A stretch of DNA of 9,521 nt from RGIG4576 sp964536025. Lineage in GTDB: Bacteria > Bacteroidota > Bacteroidia > Bacteroidales > Muribaculaceae. The position numbers and the translations under genes were made by a program. Positions 6,457 through 9,521 of this stretch are shown here, piece by piece (within the stretch, counting starts at the first letter, position 1; every line of letters starts with the position of its first letter). Under the pieces are notes generated by a model. The model ran no database searches. It worked only from the letters and a program-made list of their open reading frames with translations, and was not told where the DNA came from. The DNA lies in contig CAZHXA010000046.1 in NCBI GenBank assembly GCA_964536025.1, positions 1 to 9,521 of the forward strand, read 5' to 3'.

Positions 6457-7782
6457 CTAAGTTTGTACAAGGGTGATGCGTACACGCTTGTTTTTTATTT
6501 TTAACGGAGCTAATAACGATAAAATGCTTGATACTTTATTTGCCGGGACTGCTACAAGTGCATAATGGTCATATAAATTTATCATTCCTATTTCTTTTCC
6601 ATCTATTCCTCCGTTTTTGCTTATGAAACCTAAGATATCACCGCGAGAAATTTTTTCTTTTTTACCGGCTTGAAAAAACAGGGTGGCAAAATGAGCGTTA
6701 GGATATTTTTCAATGTTTTCTTGACACTTTAGTTCTCCATCAAAAGACATATATTTAGGTAATTTGTCGGTAGAGTTAATAAGTACATATACATTGCCTG
6801 TTGCATTTATGCGTGCAGTGCGTCCGTTTCGATGCACGTATGTTTCTTCTGAAATAGGAATATGATAATGAATAATATTCATAACTTCTGCAATATCAAG
6901 ACCTCGTGCACCCAAATCGGTTGTTACCATTATCATATATGAACCATTGTTGAACATTGCAATGGATTTTTCTCTGTCAATTTGCTCTAATCCTCCGTGA
7001 TATAACCCAACCGGAATATTTTGTCGTTTTAAATATTCATATATGCGTTCGGTTGCATCGCGATAATTTGCAAAAATAATTGTTCTTCCATTTGGAATAT
7101 TACCTAATAACTTGGTAAGTGATTGTATTTTGTCTTTATCTTCTGATTTAACGCATAGCACTGATGTGCGTTGGTCTAATTCTTTTTTAGTGTTGCTAAA
7201 ATTAATGTATTGTGGCTTGAAAATACGAACAAAATCAGGAATATTATCTATATTGGTAGCTGAAGTTAGATAGCGTTTTGAAAGGTTAGGCATGTGACGT
7301 AAAATACGACGCATTTCATCTTGAAATCCTAATTCAAGAGATTTATCAAATTCATCAAGTACAAGCGAATGTGTTGATTGTACATTAATATGACCTCTAT
7401 TGATATGATCAAGTAATCTGCCGGGAGTGCTTATTATAATTGAAGGAACAACTGAAAGTGATTTTTTTTCATCAAGTACATTATGTCCGCCATAACAACA
7501 TGTAACTTTATAGCCCGAAGCTAAATCTCTCACTATTTTACCTATTTGTATTACAAGTTCGCGAGAAGGTGCTATTATTACAGCTTGAACATTTCCATTT
7601 GGCTTGTTTAGCTTTTTAAGAATTGGCATAATGAATGCAATGGTTTTACCACTTCCTGTAGGAGATAATAATATTATATCTCCATTATTATTGGTGGCAG
7701 ATAATACTGCTTTTTGCATTTCGTTGAGTTCTTCTATGTTATAATGAACTTTTAACGAATTAAGTATATCAATTTGTTTCAT
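6457..7782 (-). CDS. DEAD-box ATP-dependent RNA helicase with DbpA-like RNA-binding domain
   Basis: This 441-residue RNA helicase probably remodels rRNA or other structured RNA in the cytoplasm. The two RecA-like domains carry the full motif set: Gln-motif region NEMQKAV (about 20-26), motif I SPTGSGKT (40-47), Ia APSRELV, Ib STPGRLLDH, motif II DEFD (143-146), motif III SAT (174-176), motif V TTDLGARGLDIAE (287-299) and motif VI HRNGRTAR (317-324). From about 375 to 440 there is a domain resembling the DbpA/CsdA RNA-binding module (GDILGFISKNGGIDGKEIG, then ALVAVPANK), which in E. coli DbpA contacts 23S rRNA. A ribosome-assembly role is inferred from that domain. Motif II reads DEFD rather than DEAD, but the acidic residues are kept. 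The gene lies 20 bp after dprA, probably in the same operon. Confidence 0.94.
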   Translation of the reverse strand: MKQIDILNSLKVHYNIEELNEMQKAVLSATNNNGDIILLSPTGSGKTIAFIMPILKKLNKPNGNVQAVIIAPSRELVIQIGKIVRDLASGYKVTCCYGGHNVLDEKKSLSVVPSIIISTPGRLLDHINRGHINVQSTHSLVLDEFDKSLELGFQDEMRRILRHMPNLSKRYLTSATNIDNIPDFVRIFKPQYINFSNTKKELDQRTSVLCVKSEDKDKIQSLTKLLGNIPNGRTIIFANYRDATERIYEYLKRQNIPVGLYHGGLEQIDREKSIAMFNNGSYMIMVTTDLGARGLDIAEVMNIIHYHIPISEETYVHRNGRTARINATGNVYVLINSTDKLPKYMSFDGELKCQENIEKYPNAHFATLFFQAGKKEKISRGDILGFISKNGGIDGKEIGMINLYDHYALVAVPANKVSSILSLLAPLKIKNKRVRITLVQT

Positions 7783-7802
7783 ACGTTATAATCTCTTTTT
7801 GT

Positions 7803-8933
7803 TTACTTGTTAGTAAGCAACCCATATTTAGTACCTGGAAGTGAAATGACAATACCTTTAAATTCTAATTCTATGAGCATACTCATGAGTTGTGACATTG
7901 GTATATTTAGAGCATTGCATAGTGTATTTATATGGGTTTCATTGTTTTCTTGTAAATAATTTACGATTGGTAATTCTTCTGGCAAGATATCTATAAACAT
8001 TTTCATTTGTTTAGCATCAACATTTGAAGTCTTTCTTTCCCATCTCATCGCCGATATAAGGTCTTCAGCTGATGTTATTAAAGAGGCCACATTATTTCTT
8101 ATAAGTTTGTTACAGCCTTTTGAATATGTATCATTTGCACGTCCCGGTAAAGCAAATACATCACGGTTGTAACTTGATGCTATGCCTGCGGTAATAAGGG
8201 AACCTCCTTTTTCGGCCGATTCTACAACTATAGTACAATCGGCAAGTCCGGCTATAATGCGATTGCGTGCTACAAAATTTCCTGGATGAATGTTATCACT
8301 TGATTGGTAGTCGGTAACAAGCATCCCACCATTATGAATCATTTCAATGGCATCGTGTCTGTGTGTGCTTGGATAAATCGTATTCAATCCATGAGCTAAA
8401 ACAGCAACAGTTGGTATGTCGTTTTTTAATGCAGCACGGTGAGCATATATGTCAATTCCATAAGCAAGACCGCTGACTATTATAAAATTATCGGTTAATA
8501 TTTTTAGTTCTTCTATAATGTTTTCGCAAAAGAATTTTCCATAAGCTGTTGCATGTCTGGTTCCAACTATGCTTATAATTTTGGTTGAATTAAGATTGCA
8601 ATTACCTTTAGAGAATAATATTATGGGTGAATCTTGTGCGTGTCTTAAACGAGTAGGGTAACTATTTTCAGTAAAATATGTTATGTTAATATTATTTTTT
8701 GTGATAAAATCAACTTCTTTTTTAGCTTTCTCAAGTTGATTCTTGCGATAGCTCATTTCTGTAATTTTTACTTTTGTTTGCAACAAATTTTGCAACTCTT
8801 TTTCTGAAATTTCAAAAAAATCCTTTTCCGTTGGTATTATATTTAATATTTTTTGAGCAAGATCGTAGCCCATACCTCTCAACGAAGCAAATGCAATCTT
8901 ATATTCTAACTGATTATGCAAAGTGTGTTGCAT
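7803..8933 (-). CDS. dprA: DNA-processing protein DprA (Smf)
   Basis: This 376-residue DprA, in transformable bacteria, binds incoming single-stranded DNA and loads RecA; it is also kept in many species not known to be competent. The N-terminal helical region occupies about 1-80. The Rossmann-like core (about 90-290) carries IVGTR (122-126), VSGLAYGIDIYAH (153-165), NFVARNRIIAGL (219-230), VVESAEKGGSLITA (236-249) and FALPG (260-264), all DprA hallmarks. The C-terminal winged-helix domain (about 318-374, INTLCNALNIPMSQLMSMLIELEFKG) is present, so the protein is full length. It lies 9 bp after the thioesterase and 20 bp before the helicase, all on the minus strand, which suggests one transcript. 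It is next to the CRISPR locus but on a separate transcript. Confidence 0.96.
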   Translation of the reverse strand: MQHTLHNQLEYKIAFASLRGMGYDLAQKILNIIPTEKDFFEISEKELQNLLQTKVKITEMSYRKNQLEKAKKEVDFITKNNINITYFTENSYPTRLRHAQDSPIILFSKGNCNLNSTKIISIVGTRHATAYGKFFCENIIEELKILTDNFIIVSGLAYGIDIYAHRAALKNDIPTVAVLAHGLNTIYPSTHRHDAIEMIHNGGMLVTDYQSSDNIHPGNFVARNRIIAGLADCTIVVESAEKGGSLITAGIASSYNRDVFALPGRANDTYSKGCNKLIRNNVASLITSAEDLISAMRWERKTSNVDAKQMKMFIDILPEELPIVNYLQENNETHINTLCNALNIPMSQLMSMLIELEFKGIVISLPGTKYGLLTNK

Positions 8934-8942
8934 GAAAAAAAA

Positions 8943-9344
8943 TTATAAAAAATCCTTGAAAGCAGTTGATAATTCCTCTCCTCGGGTTAGTTTACCATTT
9001 TTAGTGCAAACGCAACTAACTACAGCCTTAATAGCTTGTTTCCCTGTTTTTTTATTGAAAATATCTTGATGAAAAACGAAACGCACGCCTTTCATTTCCA
9101 CCCATAATTTACTTTCCATTACATCTCCACTTCGTAAAGGAACTTTATATTCAACTTCAATTTTGTTTAACATGGGATCTATTCCTTGTTCCTGCATCTG
9201 TTTAAAAGAGAAACCCGCCCATTCACAAAATAAGTGTCTAGTGTGTTCAAGATAATGAAGATAGTTAGCATTGTTTACTACACCTTCGCAGTCTAATTCA
9301 TAATCACGAACAGCTATTTCAGTTGAGTATATATAATCTTTCAT
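8943..9344 (-). CDS. Acyl-CoA thioesterase, 4HBT hotdog family (YbgC/FadM-like)
   Basis: This 133-residue single hotdog-fold protein probably hydrolyses acyl-CoA or acyl-ACP thioesters; the substrate cannot be told from sequence. The active-site segment VRDYELDCEGVVNNANYLHYLEHTR (split here as VRDYELDCEGVV at 12-23 and NNANYLHYLEHTR at 24-36) contains Asp18, Asn25 (His in YbgC), Tyr28 and Glu33. Later strands VEYKVPLRSGDVMESKLWVE and VRFVFHQDIF complete the fold. The frame is open up to an ATG at 9416, but the start at 9344 is preferred: it gives the usual family length, matches the usual beta-strand start, and a TAnnTTTG box at 9374-9367 lies inside the longer reading. It is the first gene of the operon with dprA and the helicase. 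Confidence 0.9.
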   Translation of the reverse strand: MKDYIYSTEIAVRDYELDCEGVVNNANYLHYLEHTRHLFCEWAGFSFKQMQEQGIDPMLNKIEVEYKVPLRSGDVMESKLWVEMKGVRFVFHQDIFNKKTGKQAIKAVVSCVCTKNGKLTRGEELSTAFKDFL

Positions 9345-9366
9345 ATATTCATTTTTGATAGTTATG

Positions 9367-9374
9367 CAAAAATA
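9367..9374 (-). promoter_or_regulatory. Candidate -7 box for the thioesterase-dprA-helicase operon
   Basis: The minus strand reads TATTTTTG (TAnnTTTG), 22 bp upstream of the preferred thioesterase ATG, which would give a short AT-rich 5' leader. No TTG lies at the expected -33 distance, so support is moderate. No other box is obvious between this operon and the divergent gene. Confidence 0.5.
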
Positions 9375-9471
9375 CTTATTTAATTTGAAATATAAGCTTT
9401 GTAAGTCTATAAACATATGTCTTTGTTATTTATTGTAAGTGCTTTCTACTCTTATTTTCATTTCTTTATTG

Positions 9472-9479
9472 TATATTTG
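9472..9479 (+). promoter_or_regulatory. Candidate -7 box for the divergent gene at the right edge
   Basis: TATATTTG matches TAnnTTTG exactly and lies 7 bp before ATG 9487 and 19 bp before ATG 9499. No clear TTG is present 19-21 bp upstream. If initiation is at about 9485, the second ATG (9499) has a more normal leader. Confidence 0.5.
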
Positions 9480-9486
9480 CAAGAAA

Positions 9487-9521
9487 ATGAATGAATTTAT
9501 GAAAAAAATATTATTTTTAAT
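9487..9521 (+). CDS. Start of a truncated gene, possibly an exported protein
   Basis: Two in-frame ATGs (9487 and 9499) open a reading frame that runs off the window: MNEF then MKKILFL. A Lys-Lys pair followed by a hydrophobic run is how many Bacteroidota signal peptides begin, so 9499 may be the true start. Only about ten codons are visible, so no function can be assigned. The frame is supported by the TAnnTTTG box just upstream and by the divergent layout with the thioesterase. Confidence 0.5.
   Translation, partial: MNEFMKKILFL

Noticed and set aside
7803..8933. dprA as part of the CRISPR system
   Set aside because: Adjacency is suggestive because II-C systems can limit transformation, but dprA is in a separate operon with a thioesterase and a helicase, and the tracrRNA unit lies between. 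It is most likely ordinary chromosomal flanking sequence.
9345..9416. 24-residue N-terminal extension of the thioesterase
   Set aside because: It exceeds the usual family length, and the only TAnnTTTG box of the operon lies inside it, so it is probably untranslated.

Overview
The window is AT-rich DNA from a member of the Bacteroidota, most likely order Bacteroidales. The evidence is the recurring TAnnTTTG promoter element (with TTG 19-20 bp upstream at the array repeats and the tracrRNA), the absence of Shine-Dalgarno sequences, and the type of Cas9, Cas1 and Cas2 proteins. Genus cannot be resolved by eye.

The left two-thirds (about 9-6410) is a complete, compact type II-C CRISPR-Cas locus. 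From left to right it holds: a short array of four 47-bp repeats and three spacers, transcribed rightward; a perfect 18-bp-stem terminator that serves both directions; and cas2, cas1 and cas9 on the minus strand in a tight operon read cas9-cas1-cas2. The cas9/cas1 gap is 4 bp, and cas1 and cas2 overlap by one base. Beyond cas9, on the plus strand, is an unannotated tracrRNA gene at about 6322-6408 with its own Bacteroidota promoter, a 15-nt anti-repeat, a nexus hairpin and a terminator-like hairpin. There is no csn2 or cas4, so the call is II-C. Cas9 cuts targets using crRNA:tracrRNA duplexes, and Cas1-Cas2 integrates new spacers.

The locus has several unusual regulatory details. Every intact repeat carries a near-ideal promoter aimed at its own spacer. 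The tracrRNA promoter starts transcription at the edge of the anti-repeat. The tracrRNA contains a copy of the repeat's 5' end that can pair with its own anti-repeat. A 22-bp perfect palindrome lies between cas9 and the tracrRNA promoter. Spacers 1 and 2 are reverse complements of each other over 14 nt, so they probably came from overlapping sites in one target.

The right third (6457-9344) is a separate minus-strand housekeeping operon: a 4HBT (hotdog) acyl-CoA thioesterase, dprA, and a DEAD-box RNA helicase with a DbpA-like C-terminal RNA-binding domain, with gaps of 9 and 20 bp. At the right edge a divergent plus-strand promoter and the first codons of another gene, probably encoding an exported protein, are cut off by the window.
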